Position numbers and translations under genes: made by a program. The notes beneath the pieces were generated by a model that saw nothing but the letters and a program-made list of their open reading frames with translations, ran no database searches and was not told the origin of the DNA. Below are positions 42,304-52,050 of a stretch of DNA of 64,000 bases, one piece after another. How positions within the stretch are numbered: the stretch's first letter is position 1; each line of letters opens with the position of its first letter. The stretch is from NCBI RefSeq assembly GCF_014211915.1, contig NZ_CP060039.1:1054001-1118000 (forward strand). The letters run 5' to 3'. The DNA is from Burkholderia cenocepacia (GTDB lineage: Bacteria; Pseudomonadota; Gammaproteobacteria; Burkholderiales; Burkholderiaceae).

Positions 42304-43206
42304 CTAATGGCTTTCGCGGCGGGTTCCGGCAAGGCATACCCAACCTTCGTGTTCGCGCCAGACCGAGATGTCGACGTAGCGCGCATAAACGGCCGCCACT
42401 TCGTCCGCCTGACGAGCGAGCACGCCCGACAGCGCGATGCGCCCGCCCGGCTTGACCTTCGACGCGAGCATCGATGCCATCAGCTTCAGCGGATTCGACA
42501 GGATGTTCGCGACGACGATGTCGAATTCGCCTTCCGGGCACGCATCGGGCAGCCCGTACGTGACTTCCGCCCGGTTGCGTTCGCTGTTCTGGCGCGCCGA
42601 TTCGACCGCCTGAGGATCGATGTCGATGCCGATCACGGGGTTCGCCCCGCATTTCTTCGCGAGGATTGCGAGAATGCCCGAGCCGCAGCCGTAGTCGAGC
42701 ACCGACTGGCCGGGCTTCACCGACTGCTCGAGCCATTCCATGCACAGACGGGTCGTGGGGTGGCTGCCGGTGCCGAACGCGAGGCCGGGGTCGAGCTCGA
42801 GGACGAGCGCATCGGGATCGGGCGCATCGTGCCACGACGGCACGACCCAGATCCGCTCGCCGATCGGGATCGGCTCGAACTGCGACTGCGTGAGCCGCAC
42901 CCAGTCCTGCTCCTCGACTTCACGCACGACGAACTTCGGCGTCTCGGCGAGGCCGATCTCGTTCGCGGCCGCCGCGAGCAGCACGGCGGGCTCATGGTCG
43001 GCCGACAGCAGCGCGACCACGCGCGAGTGCTGCCACGCGGTGCGATCGGGCACGAGGCCCGGCTCGCCGAAGAGCGGCTGTTCGTCGGGCGTGTCGGCGT
43101 CGGCATCCTCGACGGACACCGACAGCGCGCCGAGATCGAGCAGCGCGTCGGACAGGGCCTCCGCATGCTCGCGGGCCAGTTCGACGACGAGTTCGCGATA
43201 ACTCAT
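42304..43206 (-). CDS. prmA: Ribosomal protein L11 methyltransferase
   Basis: PrmA trimethylates several amino groups of ribosomal protein L11 with SAM. The 300-residue protein has an N-terminal recognition domain ([16 protein letters not shown]), then the class I methyltransferase domain with GTGSHPTTR, the SAM motif [15 protein letters not shown], and a VANILSNPL motif similar to the NPPY-type catalytic site. It lies two bases after accC, so the accBC-prmA genes probably share a transcript. Confidence 0.96.
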   Translation of the reverse strand: MSYRELVVELAREHAEALSDALLDLGALSVSVEDADADTPDEQPLFGEPGLVPDRTAWQHSRVVALLSADHEPAVLLAAAANEIGLAETPKFVVREVEEQDWVRLTQSQFEPIPIGERIWVVPSWHDAPDPDALVLELDPGLAFGTGSHPTTRLCMEWLEQSVKPGQSVLDYGCGSGILAILAKKCGANPVIGIDIDPQAVESARQNSERNRAEVTYGLPDACPEGEFDIVVANILSNPLKLMASMLASKVKPGGRIALSGVLARQADEVAAVYARYVDISVWREHEGWVCLAGTRRESH

Positions 43207-43208
43207 GC

Positions 43209-44576
43209 TTACGCTTCTTCCGGTGCGACCTGCTGCTTCTGCGCGAGCCGGTTTTCGAGGTAGTGGATGCTGGTGCCGCCTTCGACGAATTTCGCGTCGA
43301 TCATCAGCTCGCGGTGCAGCGGGATGTTGGTCTGGATGCCTTCGACGACCATTTCCGACAGCGCGATGCGCATCCGGCTGATCGCCTGCTCGCGCGTCGC
43401 GCCGTAGGTGATCAGCTTGCCGATCATCGAATCATAGTTCGGCGGCACGAAATAACCATTGTAGGCATGCGAATCGACGCGCACGCCGGGGCCGCCCGGC
43501 GTATGCCACGACGTGATCCGGCCCGGCGACGGCGTGAACTTGAACGGATCTTCGGCGTTGATCCGGCATTCGATCGCATGTCCGCGGAACTGGATGTCGC
43601 GCTGGCGCAGCGTGAGCTTTTCGCCGGCCGCGATGCGGATCTGTTCCTGCACGATGTCGACGCCCGTGATCAGCTCCGATACCGGGTGCTCGACCTGCAC
43701 GCGCGTGTTCATCTCGATGAAGTAGAACTCGCCGTTTTCGTACAGGAATTCGAACGTGCCCGCGCCGAGGTAGCCCATCTTCTTGCATGCGTCCGCGCAG
43801 CGGTCGCCGATGCGGTCGATCAGGCGACGCGGAATGCCGGGCGCCGGCGCTTCCTCGATCACCTTCTGGTGACGGCGCTGCATCGAGCAGTCGCGCTCGC
43901 CGAGCCAGATCGCGTTCTTGTACGCGTCCGACAGCACCTGGATTTCGATGTGGCGCGGGTTCTCGAGGAACTTCTCCATGTACACCTGCGGGTTGCCGAA
44001 CGCACGGCCGGCTTCCTCGCGGGTCATGTTGACCGCGTTGACGAGCGCGGCCTCGGTGTGCACGACGCGCATCCCGCGCCCGCCGCCGCCACCTGCCGCC
44101 TTGATGATGACCGGATAGCCGATCGTGCGCGCAATCTTGACGATCTCCTTCGGATCGTCCGGCAACGCGCCTTCCGAGCCCGGCACGCACGGCACGCCGG
44201 TCTTGATCATCGTCTGCTTCGCGGTGACCTTGTCACCCATCATGCGGATCGTTTCCGGGCGCGGGCCGATGAACGTGAAGCCCGATTGCTCGACGCGCTC
44301 CGCGAAATCGGCGTTCTCGGACAGGAAGCCGTAGCCGGGGTGGATCGCCTCGGCATCGGTGACTTCCGCGGCGCTGATCAGCGCCGGCATGTTCAGGTAG
44401 CTCAGGTTCGACGGGGCCGGGCCGATACAGACGGCTTCGTCCGCGAGGCGCACGTACTTGGCTTCCTTGTCGGCTTCCGAGTAGACGACCACCGTCTTGA
44501 CGCCGAGTTCGCGGCACGCGCGCTGGATGCGCAGCGCGATTTCACCGCGGTTGGCAATGAGGATTTTTTCAAACAT
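43209..44576 (-). CDS. accC: Acetyl-CoA carboxylase, biotin carboxylase subunit
   Basis: AccC uses ATP and bicarbonate to carboxylate the biotin on AccB in the first step of fatty acid synthesis. The 455-residue protein has the [11 protein letters not shown] start, the ATP-grasp glycine loop GGGGRGMR, the [14 protein letters not shown] catalytic segment, and the C-terminal biotin carboxylase domain. It lies 87 bases after accB. The order accB-accC-prmA is common in beta-proteobacteria. Confidence 0.98.
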   Translation of the reverse strand: MFEKILIANRGEIALRIQRACRELGVKTVVVYSEADKEAKYVRLADEAVCIGPAPSNLSYLNMPALISAAEVTDAEAIHPGYGFLSENADFAERVEQSGFTFIGPRPETIRMMGDKVTAKQTMIKTGVPCVPGSEGALPDDPKEIVKIARTIGYPVIIKAAGGGGGRGMRVVHTEAALVNAVNMTREEAGRAFGNPQVYMEKFLENPRHIEIQVLSDAYKNAIWLGERDCSMQRRHQKVIEEAPAPGIPRRLIDRIGDRCADACKKMGYLGAGTFEFLYENGEFYFIEMNTRVQVEHPVSELITGVDIVQEQIRIAAGEKLTLRQRDIQFRGHAIECRINAEDPFKFTPSPGRITSWHTPGGPGVRVDSHAYNGYFVPPNYDSMIGKLITYGATREQAISRMRIALSEMVVEGIQTNIPLHRELMIDAKFVEGGTSIHYLENRLAQKQQVAPEEA

Positions 44577-44663
44577 AGCGAGTATTCGTCTCTTCGAGGG
44601 GCGCGCGAACGGCGCCTGGCGAGCATCTCGGCGGCGCGCGGCCGGCAGGGCCGCGCGGCGGGC

Positions 44664-45137
44664 TTAGCCGATCACGAAAAGCGGCTGGCCGTATTCGACG
44701 GCCTGGCCGTTCTCGACGAGGATTTCCTTGATCACGCCGGCCTTGTCCGACTCGATCTCGTTGAGCAGCTTCATCGCTTCGATGATGCAGATCGTCTGGC
44801 CTTCCTTGACCGTGTCGCCGGCCTGCACGAACGGGTCGGCGCCCGGCGACGGCGCGCGGTAGAACGTGCCGACCATCGGCGACGTCACGACGTGGCCCTG
44901 CGGAGCGGCCGGCGCGGCTGCGGCGCCGGCGGCCGGTGCCGCGGCGCCGTCGGTCGGCAGCGCGGCCGACGGCGCCGGCGCGCTGACTTGCGGGGCATAC
45001 CCAGCCGTCGGCTGCACGTAGACCGGCGGCGCGTTCTTGACGATGCGCACCTTGCCTTCGCCTTCCGTCACTTCCAGCTCGGAGATGCCGGATTCGGAAA
45101 CGAGGTCGATCAGAGTTTTCAGCTTACGAAGATCCAT
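44664..45137 (-). CDS. accB: Acetyl-CoA carboxylase, biotin carboxyl carrier protein
   Basis: AccB is the small swinging-arm protein of acetyl-CoA carboxylase. The 157-residue product has an N-terminal dimerisation part ([16 protein letters not shown]), an Ala/Pro-rich linker (about residues 50-80), and a C-terminal biotinyl domain with the biotinylated Lys123 in EAMKLLNE. The first frame Met is six residues upstream, but ATG 45137 (MDLRKLK) fits the family. aroQ lies 66 bases upstream, the classic aroQ-accB-accC order. Confidence 0.97.
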   Translation of the reverse strand: MDLRKLKTLIDLVSESGISELEVTEGEGKVRIVKNAPPVYVQPTAGYAPQVSAPAPSAALPTDGAAAPAAGAAAAPAAPQGHVVTSPMVGTFYRAPSPGADPFVQAGDTVKEGQTICIIEAMKLLNEIESDKAGVIKEILVENGQAVEYGQPLFVIG

Positions 45138-45203
45138 CGGGAATTCCCCTTTCAATACGTGAAAGCGCCGGTTAGGGGCCGGCGCTGAATCTAGATCGCG
45201 AAA

Positions 45204-45656
45204 TCAGCCGCGCGACGCGCCTTGCAGCTTGTCCAGCGCGTACTCGAGCGCGTACAGATAACCTTTCCAGCCGAGCCCGCAGATCACGCCTTCGGCCTGG
45301 TCGGAAAAGTAGGAGTGGTGCCTGAACGCTTCGCGGCGATGCACGTTCGACAGGTGAACCTCGACGAACGGGATGCCAACGCCGGCGATCGCGTCCCGGA
45401 TCGCAACGCTCGTATGCGTATACGCGGCCGGATTGATCAGGATGAAATCGGTCTGTTCCTCCCGCGCGGCCTGGATGCGGTCGACCAGCGCGCCTTCATG
45501 GTTGCTCTGGAACGACGACAGGTCGGCGCCGGCTTCCCGGGCGCGCGCGGCAAGCGCCTGATCGATCTGCGCGAGCGTGACGCGGCCGTACACCTCCGGT
45601 TCCCGGGTGCCGAGAAGGTTCAGGTTGGGGCCGTGCAGCACCAGCAATCGTGTCAT
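45204..45656 (-). CDS. aroQ: 3-dehydroquinate dehydratase, type II
   Basis: AroQ converts 3-dehydroquinate to 3-dehydroshikimate in the shikimate pathway. The 150-residue type II enzyme has the N-terminal [18 protein letters not shown] with the catalytic tyrosine and arginine, then [10 protein letters not shown] and [17 protein letters not shown] with conserved His and Arg residues. aroE at 52 kb catalyses the next step. It opens the aroQ-accBC operon. Confidence 0.97.
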   Translation of the reverse strand: MTRLLVLHGPNLNLLGTREPEVYGRVTLAQIDQALAARAREAGADLSSFQSNHEGALVDRIQAAREEQTDFILINPAAYTHTSVAIRDAIAGVGIPFVEVHLSNVHRREAFRHHSYFSDQAEGVICGLGWKGYLYALEYALDKLQGASRG

Positions 45657-45850
45657 GGTCGCTTCTATTTCTGCGGAATTGCGCGAACTTTAGCGCTATT
45701 TAGAGAAATTTGTCTAGTTTTGCCGAACGGCCAAGCGCGGCGGACCTGCAAGAATTACCGGCGCAGGCGCAAAGTATCGGCGAATTCACGCGAAATTGCG
45801 GCGATCGACCTGCAAATCGCCGCCAACGCGCGGACTGCCGTTCGGACAGA

Positions 45851-46399
45851 TTACAGCGCGTCGAGCGTCTTTTTCAGCTCGGCCGGTTGGATTTGTCCTA
45901 ATTTTGTCTCGCGAATCTTGCCGGTTTCGTCGATGACGACGGTAAACGGCAGCGCGCCGGCGGTATTTCCGAAATTGCGGGCCAGATCGGCGCCTGCGTA
46001 GCCGCTGATGAAGACCGGATAGTCGACCTTCACCTTCTGCAGGAAGTTCTTCACGTTCTGCTCGGAATCGACGCCGATCCCGACGAAACGGATGCCTTTC
46101 TGCTTGTACTGGTGCGACAGCGCGACGAACTCGGGCATCTCCTCGACGCACGGGCCGCACCACGACGCCCAGAAATTGACGACGACTTTCTGGCCCTTGA
46201 AGGCGGCGAGCGTGGCCGGCTTGCCGTCGATGCCGGTGAGCGACGACGCCCACAGCTGGTCGACCGGGTTGCCGTGGGCGGCCGGCGCGGCGACGGCGAC
46301 GCCGTCGTCGGTGGTGCCGCGGAACCAGTGGCCGGCGGCGATCCCGCCGGCAACGGCGGCGGCCGCGACCACCGCGAGCGCCAACATGCGTTTCATCAT
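45851..46399 (-). CDS. TlpA/ResA-like membrane-anchored thioredoxin
   Basis: The 182-residue protein has an N-terminal membrane anchor (residues 4-24) and a periplasmic thioredoxin-like domain with WASWCGPC (CGPC at 81-84) and a cis-proline loop (GALPFTVVID). Such proteins act as thiol reductases or oxidases in cytochrome c maturation or periplasmic disulfide control; the exact partner is not shown. The start is placed at ATG 46399, where a second ATG follows directly, with GGAGC upstream. The open frame to 46474 runs into the mobile element. Confidence 0.88.
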   Translation of the reverse strand: MMKRMLALAVVAAAAVAGGIAAGHWFRGTTDDGVAVAAPAAHGNPVDQLWASSLTGIDGKPATLAAFKGQKVVVNFWASWCGPCVEEMPEFVALSHQYKQKGIRFVGIGVDSEQNVKNFLQKVKVDYPVFISGYAGADLARNFGNTAGALPFTVVIDETGKIRETKLGQIQPAELKKTLDAL

Positions 46400-46419
46400 C
46401 AGAATTTGCTCCGAGAAAC

Positions 46420-46437
46420 CCCGCCATTGATGGCGGG
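46420..46437 (+). repeat. Hairpin at the left edge of the IS remnant
   Basis: CCCGCCA (46420-46426) and TGGCGGG (46431-46437) pair around TTGA. It lies between the thioredoxin gene and the TnpB remnant and could be a subterminal IS hairpin or the leader of the thioredoxin mRNA. Confidence 0.5.
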
Positions 46438-46449
46438 AAGGAAAGGAGT

Positions 46450-47043
46450 GGGGTTGACAGGCAGCTTCTTCCACGGGTTAGGATCACCTTCGCCACACTT
46501 TCGACCGGCGAGAAGCTGCCCAATGACCCGTTCGGTCGACGAGCGGCGGAAAAGCTGGCGAAGGCGCAGCGTGCGCACAAGCACAAGCGGCATAGCGCGA
46601 AGTTGCACGCCAAGATGGCAAATGCCCGTGTCGATTTCCAGCATAAGCTCGCGCTCGATCTGGTGCGGCGTTTCGATTACATCGCGGTTGGCAACGTATC
46701 TGCCGTCAAACTCGCCAGAACCAGGATGGCGAAGAGCGTCTACGACGCATCCTGGTCGTCCTTCCGAAACAAGCTCCGCTACAAAGCGATCGCGCACGGG
46801 GCCGTGTTCGAGGAAGTCGACGAAAGCGGTTCGACCCAGTTCTGCTCGGCGTGCGGGTCGAAAGACAGCACGACGCGGCCGAAAGGTATCGCGGGACTGA
46901 GAATAAGGGAGTGGGTCTGCAGTGACTGTGGTGTCGAGCATGATCGAGATACCAACGCTGCGCTGAACATTCTCCGATGCGGACGTGCATCGCCAGGTGT
47001 GGGAATCCTCTGCCTTTTGGGCGGAGGAGGACGTCAACGTTGA
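46450..47043 (+). pseudogene. tnpB: TnpB (IS605 OrfB) C-terminal remnant
   Basis: A frame open from before 46450 encodes the C-terminal half of TnpB: ATLSTGEKLPN just after the position of RuvC-I, then the helical KLAKAQRAHKHK region, RuvC-II as YIAVGNVSAVKLARTRMAKS, a zinc ribbon with CSACG and CSDCG, and RuvC-III HDRDTNAALNIL. The N-terminal 150 or more residues and a proper start are absent. In front of ATLST a GVD triplet is followed by about ten unrelated residues, as if RuvC-I suffered an insertion or frameshift. The first internal start codon is TTG 46603. The canonical catalytic Glu of RuvC-II is Gly here (VGN). Confidence 0.85.
46990..47038 (+). ncRNA. Candidate omega-RNA scaffold / right-end hairpin
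   Basis: The sequence GGGAATCCTCTGCC, then TTTT, then GGGCGGAGGAGGACGTCAA forms a stem (CCTC.GCC with GGC.GAGG) and ends in the GTCAA-type motif seen at right ends of TnpB elements. There the reRNA/omega-RNA scaffold stops and the guide begins. The following bases, from 47039, would be the guide segment. Confidence 0.45.
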
Positions 47044-47044
47044 A

Positions 47045-47689
47045 TCATTCCGGTTCGGAAGGGGCCTGGCTTGCCTCGACGAGCGCGCGCAGCGCGGCGG
47101 CGTCCGCGCGGGCGACGCGGCCGCGTGCATCGGCCTTCACCGCGCCGCGCAGGTCGTCGCTCGCATACAGCGCGAGATGGATGCCGATCGCGTCCACGTC
47201 GCGCCGCGGGCGCCACAGGAAACTGAGCGTTTCTACATCGCCGCGGCCCGCGAAATGCCGCGTCTCGGATACGTCGTACTGGACGTTCTGGTTCAGCAGG
47301 TAGATCGCGACGTCCTTCGGGTTGTCGGTGAATGCCTGCAAGTGGATATCCGAATGCGCGTTCGCGGTACCGTTCAGCACGGCGCCCGTCACATAGGGAT
47401 GGAACTCGGCGAGCCGGCGCATCCAGTCGAGCGCGATCTCGCGCAGGCGGCGCAGTTCGTCCGGCTGCGTGTCGCTCTGGAACAGCGACAGATACTCGCG
47501 CAGTTCTTCCTCGATCTGGTCGTTATCCGGCAGCCATTCGCCGGCAACGCGCGAATCGCCCAGCAACTGGCGCGCGGCCTTGCGTTTCGCGCCGGCATAG
47601 TCCAGGCCGTCCTCCGCGATCAGGCGGGCGGCGGACTGGGCAATTTCCTCGCGGACGCGCCGCGGGTCGACAAGAGGTTTGCGAGACAT
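47045..47689 (-). CDS. Unknown protein, nucleotidyltransferase-like
   Basis: I do not recognise a named family for this 214-residue protein. The N-terminal part (about 1-70) is helical and charged, like a helix-turn-helix or UPF-type head. Near residues 100-125 a GAVLNGTANAHSDIHLQAF stretch resembles the hG[GS]...D[hx][DE] motif of nucleotidyltransferases, with His in place of the second acid, and GDVETLSFLW later could give a third acid. The IS remnant lies directly behind its stop. It diverges from mpl and is often found beside it in Burkholderia, as I recall. Confidence 0.7.
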   Translation of the reverse strand: MSRKPLVDPRRVREEIAQSAARLIAEDGLDYAGAKRKAARQLLGDSRVAGEWLPDNDQIEEELREYLSLFQSDTQPDELRRLREIALDWMRRLAEFHPYVTGAVLNGTANAHSDIHLQAFTDNPKDVAIYLLNQNVQYDVSETRHFAGRGDVETLSFLWRPRRDVDAIGIHLALYASDDLRGAVKADARGRVARADAAALRALVEASQAPSEPE

Positions 47690-47935
47690 GATCCGGCAAT
47701 CATACTCGATCGTCGCGGCGCCCGAGCACGGGCGCGGCGGCCCGCCGCCCGACGGTGCCGACCCCGTTCGCGCGCATCGTTCGGGCCGCCGGGCATCGCA
47801 GGCCGTCAGTTACAATAGTGTTCTTTGTGTCGCGGCAAAGTCGTGGGCCGGGCGCCGGCCGCACGGCCCGTCCGGCGCGACACACACGCATCCTTTCCGA
47901 ATCGACGGCGCCCGGCGGCGCGAAAGCATTCCTCT

Positions 47936-49321
47936 ATGCACATCCACATTCTTGGCATCTGCGGCACCTTCATGGGCGGTCTCGCCGTACTCGCACGCGA
48001 GGCGGGCCACACGGTGACGGGTTGCGACGCGGGCGTCTATCCGCCGATGAGCACCCAGCTCGAGGCGCAGGGCATCACGCTGATCGAGGGCTACGGCGCC
48101 GAGCAGGTCGACCTGAAGCCGGACCTGTTCGTGATCGGCAACGTCGTCACGCGCGGCAATCCGCTGATGGAGGCGATTCTCGACCGCGGCCTGCCTTACG
48201 TGTCGGGCCCGCAGTGGCTCGGCGAGCACGTGCTGGTCGGCAAATGGGTGCTCGCGGTCGCGGGCACGCACGGCAAGACGACCACGTCGTCGATGCTCGC
48301 GTGGCTGCTCGAAGACGCGGGCCTGAACCCGGGCTTCCTGATCGGCGGCGTGCCGCTGAACTTCGGCGTGTCCGCGCGGCTCACCGATTCGAGCTTCTTC
48401 GTGATCGAGGCCGACGAGTACGACACGGCATTCTTCGACAAGCGCTCGAAGTTCGTGCACTACCGGCCGCGCACCGCGGTGCTGAACAATCTCGAATTCG
48501 ATCACGCCGATATCTTCCCCGATCTCGCCGCGATCGAAACGCAATTCCATCATCTGGTGCGCACCGTGCCCGGCGTCGGGCGGATCGTCACGAACGGCCG
48601 CTCGGACGCGCTCGAGCGCGTGCTGGCGCGCGGCTGCTGGAGCGAGGTCGAACGCTTCGGTGTCGACGGCGGCTGGCAGGCGCTGCCGGCCGAGGACGGC
48701 GTGCCGGTCGACGAACGCTTCGCGGTGTATTCGCACGCCGGGCGCGTCGGCGAAGTCGCATGGCAGGTGCAGGGCGACCACAACCGGATGAACGCGCTCG
48801 CGGCGATCGCCGCCGCGCGCCACGTCGGCGTGCCGCCGGCACAGGCGGCCGAATCGCTCGCCTCGTTCCGCAACGTGAAGCGCCGCATGGAAGTGCGCGG
48901 CAGCGTGGACGGCGTGACCGTCTATGACGACTTCGCGCACCATCCGACCGCGATCGACACCACGATCGCCGGCCTTCGTGCGCGTATCGGCCGCCGGAAC
49001 GCCCGCATCCTCGCCGTGCTCGAGCCGCGCTCGAACACGATGAAGCTCGGCGTGATGAAGTCGCAGTTGCCGGCGAGCCTCGCCGATGCCGATCTCGTGT
49101 TCGGCTACGGCGCGCCGACCGGGCGCGATGCGCTCGGCTGGAATCTCGCCGAAGCGCTTGCGCCGCTCGGCGAGCGTGCGCGTGCATTCGACGATCTGCA
49201 TCTGCTGGTGAAGGCGGTGGTCGAGGCCGCGCGTCCGGGCGACCACGTGCTCGTGATGAGCAACGGCGGCTTCGGCGGCGTGCACCAGAAGCTGCTCGAT
49301 GCGCTCGGGAGCCGGCCGTGA
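47936..49321 (+). CDS. mpl: UDP-N-acetylmuramate:tripeptide ligase Mpl
   Basis: Mpl re-attaches recycled L-Ala-D-Glu-mDAP tripeptide to UDP-MurNAc, the partner step to AmpD (31853) in cell-wall recycling. The 461-residue Mur ligase starts HIHILGICGTFMGGLA, has the ATP loop AGTHGKTTTSSML, and the central DEYDTAFFDKRSKF and YDDFAHHPTAI motifs. ATG 47936 is chosen over the longer frame at 47825 because it gives the family N-terminus. TACAAT at 47811-47816 is a possible -10 box. Its stop overlaps the next gene. Confidence 0.95.
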   Translation: MHIHILGICGTFMGGLAVLAREAGHTVTGCDAGVYPPMSTQLEAQGITLIEGYGAEQVDLKPDLFVIGNVVTRGNPLMEAILDRGLPYVSGPQWLGEHVLVGKWVLAVAGTHGKTTTSSMLAWLLEDAGLNPGFLIGGVPLNFGVSARLTDSSFFVIEADEYDTAFFDKRSKFVHYRPRTAVLNNLEFDHADIFPDLAAIETQFHHLVRTVPGVGRIVTNGRSDALERVLARGCWSEVERFGVDGGWQALPAEDGVPVDERFAVYSHAGRVGEVAWQVQGDHNRMNALAAIAAARHVGVPPAQAAESLASFRNVKRRMEVRGSVDGVTVYDDFAHHPTAIDTTIAGLRARIGRRNARILAVLEPRSNTMKLGVMKSQLPASLADADLVFGYGAPTGRDALGWNLAEALAPLGERARAFDDLHLLVKAVVEAARPGDHVLVMSNGGFGGVHQKLLDALGSRP

Positions 49322-49887
49322 TCCTGTATCTGCACGGCTTCCGGTCATCGCCGGAATCGCAGAAGTCGCGCCTGCTCGCCGCGCGCATGGCCGAACTCGG
49401 CCGCACCGGCGAGTGGCGATGCCCGTCGCTGTCGGTGTCGCCGCTCGAGGCGATCGCCGTCGCGGAAGCCGAGGTCGCGGGCGCACGCGACGTCACCGTG
49501 ATCGGCAGCTCGCTCGGCGGTTATTACGCGACATGGCTCGCCGAAAAGCATGGCTGGAAGGCCGTGCTGCTGAATCCGGCCATCGTGCCGCAGCGCGATC
49601 TCGAACAGTATCTGGGCGAACAGTCGCTGTGGCACGGCGGCGGCACGATTGTCGTCGAGCGCCGTCACCTGCACGAACTCGACGCGCTGCGCGTGCCGGC
49701 GATCACGCGCGCCGACCGCTACTATCTGTTCGCGGCGACCGGCGACGAAGTGCTCGATTATCGCGAAATGCTCGCCCACTACCCGGGCGCGAAAACCCGC
49801 GTGATCGACGGCAGCGATCACGGGATCAGCGAATTTGCCGACTATGTCGACGACGTTCTCGCGTTTTGCGACGGAAAGACGTCTTAA
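49318..49887 (+). CDS. YqiA-like alpha/beta-hydrolase esterase
   Basis: The 189-residue protein is a small serine hydrolase of the YqiA/UPF0227 type. It has the LYLHGFRSSP oxyanion segment, the nucleophile in GSSLGGYYA, an Asp in TGDEVLDY and a His in DGSDHGI. Its natural substrate is unknown; E. coli YqiA cleaves short acyl esters. It begins with GTG 49318 overlapping the mpl stop, so the two are translationally coupled. Confidence 0.86.
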   Translation: MILYLHGFRSSPESQKSRLLAARMAELGRTGEWRCPSLSVSPLEAIAVAEAEVAGARDVTVIGSSLGGYYATWLAEKHGWKAVLLNPAIVPQRDLEQYLGEQSLWHGGGTIVVERRHLHELDALRVPAITRADRYYLFAATGDEVLDYREMLAHYPGAKTRVIDGSDHGISEFADYVDDVLAFCDGKTS

Positions 49888-49967
49888 ACCGGCCGCGTGC
49901 CGATCGAATTCCCATCATCATGCGGCGCCGCTGACGCGGCGCCCGGCAGTCTGAACGAGAGTACTGA

Positions 49968-52050
49968 GTGAACGTTTTCTTCGAGGAATCGGGCAGTTTC
50001 AAGGCGGGCAGCGTGCTGTCGCGCCAGGGCGACGCATTTCAGGTCGAGTTGCCTGGCGGGCGGCGGGCGAAGGTGCGCGCGAAAGACGTGCTGATCGAAT
50101 TCGACAAGCCGGCCGCGGGCGAACTGATGCAGGAGGCTGACACGGCCGCGCAGCAGATCGATCTGGACTTCCTGTGGGAATGCGCGCCGGCCGACGAGTT
50201 CGCCTATACGGCGCTGGCCGCCGAGTACTTCGGCGCGACGTACGGCCCGGTCGAGCGCGCGGCGCTGGTGCTGCGGCTGCACGGCTCGCCCGTCTACTTC
50301 CGTCGCAAGGGGCGCGGCCAGTACCAGCGCGCACCGGAAGAGCAGCTCAAGATGGCGCTCGCGTCGCTCGAGCGCAAGCGCCAGCAGGCGCTGGTGCAGG
50401 CGCAGTATGAAGAGGAACTGAAGGCCGGCAAGCTGCCGGAAGCGTTCGCGGGCAAGGTGCTCGGGCTGCTGACGCGGCCGGACAAGAATTCGATCGAATA
50501 CAAGGCGATGGAAGCGGCGGCCGGCGCGCGCGGCGTGTCGCCGGCGCGGCTGATGCTCGACTGCGGCGGCATCGAGTCGCCGCGCGCGCTGCACGAAGCG
50601 CGCTTCCTCGCGGAATTCTTTCCGCACGGCACGGGCTTTCCGCCCGTCACGGTCGGCCCGCTGCCGGACGACCTGCCCCGCGAACGTCGAGGCGTTCTCG
50701 ATCGACGACGTCACGACCACCGAAATCGACGACGCGTTCTCGGTCGAACACCTGTCCGACGGCCGGGTGCGGATCGGCGTGCACATCGCGGCGCCGGCGC
50801 TCGGTATCGTGCGCGGCGATCCGGTCGACGCGATCGCGCGCGCGCGCCTGTCGACGGTCTACATGCCGGGTGACAAGATCACGATGCTGCCGGACGACGT
50901 CGTCGACGTGTTCACGCTGAAAGAGGGCGATTACCGCCCGGCGCTGTCGCTGTACATCATCGTCAACCGCGAGACGCAGGACATCGTCGCGAACGAGACG
51001 CGTGCCGAGCTCGTGTTCGTGAAGAACAACCTGCGCCACAACACGCTCGACGAGCTGGTCACCGAAGAGACGCTCGCGGCCGGCACCGGCGACTACCCGC
51101 ACAAGGACGACATCGCCGTGCTGTGGCCGCTCGCGCAGGCGCTGTTCGAGAAGCGCCAGGTCGCGCGCGCGGGCTACGGCCTGAAGCGCGAGGTGCAGCG
51201 CAACACCGACTACAACTTCTACGTCGAAGGCGAGCACGTGACGATCACGCCGCGCCGCCGCGGCTCGCCGCTCGACCTGATCGTGTCGGAACTCGCCATT
51301 CTCGCGAACTCGACCTGGGGCGCGTTCCTGCACGACCACACGGTGCCGGGCATCTACCGCTCGCAGCGCGGCTTCGGCGCGCCGGGCCCGAAGCGCACGC
51401 GGATGCAGACGACGGCCGCGCCGCACGAAGGCCTCGGCGTCGCGCAGTACGCATGGAGCACGTCGCCGCTGCGCCGCTACGTCGACCTCGTGAACCAGTG
51501 GCAACTGCTCGCGTGCGTGCAGCACGGCGTCACCGCGAAGCTCGCCGCGCCGTTCAAGCCGAAGGACGCCGATCTCTACGCGGTCGTGCAGGGCTTCGAC
51601 GATACGTACACGGCCTACGCCGACTACCAGCGCCGGATGGAGTACTTCTGGTGCCTGCGCTGGCTCAAGCAGGAGCAGAAGAAACAGGTCGTCGCGAGCG
51701 TCGTGAAGGGCGATCTCGTGCGCCTGGAGGAAATCCCGCTGCTGCTGCACGTGCCGGGTCTCGGCGTGCATGCGCGCGGCACGCGCGTGCTGCTCGACGT
51801 GATGTCGCTCGACGAGCTGACGATCGAGGCGTCGGTGCGCCTGTTGAACGTGCTCGACGCGCCGACCGTGACGAGCGGCGACGCGACCGACGAAGAGGAT
51901 GACGCCGAAGGCGGCGACGACACGCTGGTCGACGCGGAAGACACATCGGCGCAAGCCGAGGCCGAAGCGCTGGCCGAATCGGGCGACGCGACGGCGGAGG
52001 GCGGCGAAGCCGCGAGCGGCAACGACGGCGAAACGGGGCGCGCATCATGA
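49968..52050 (+). pseudogene. RNase II family exoribonuclease (RNB domain), single-base frameshift
   Basis: Two overlapping frames together form one RNase II-like protein of about 693 residues. The first frame (from GTG 49968) encodes the N-terminal part to about residue 237; it then leaves frame at a run of four Cs (50676-50679). Removing one C joins it to the second frame, giving DLP-ANVEAFSIDDVTTTEIDDAFS, which contains the catalytic aspartates of the RNB domain, and continues through LRRYVDLVNQWQL to the stop at 52050. As written, the catalytic domain is not made in frame. It is either a sequencing or assembly error in a C run or a real mutation. aroE overlaps the end (ATGA). Confidence 0.85.

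Larger units (their letters stand above)
46440..47044 (+). mobile_element. Decayed IS200/IS605-family (TnpB-only) element
   Basis: About 600 bases between the thioredoxin gene and the gene ending at 47045 hold a truncated TnpB frame and an apparent right end with the GC-rich hairpin typical of IS200/IS605 elements. No TnpA transposase is present. The left boundary is not clear; the right boundary is near 47038, where the ACGTCAA motif ends. Confidence 0.72.

Noticed and set aside
46112..46900. A 262-codon plus-strand frame across the thioredoxin gene and IS remnant
   Set aside because: Antisense to the thioredoxin gene and out of frame with TnpB, with no family resemblance.
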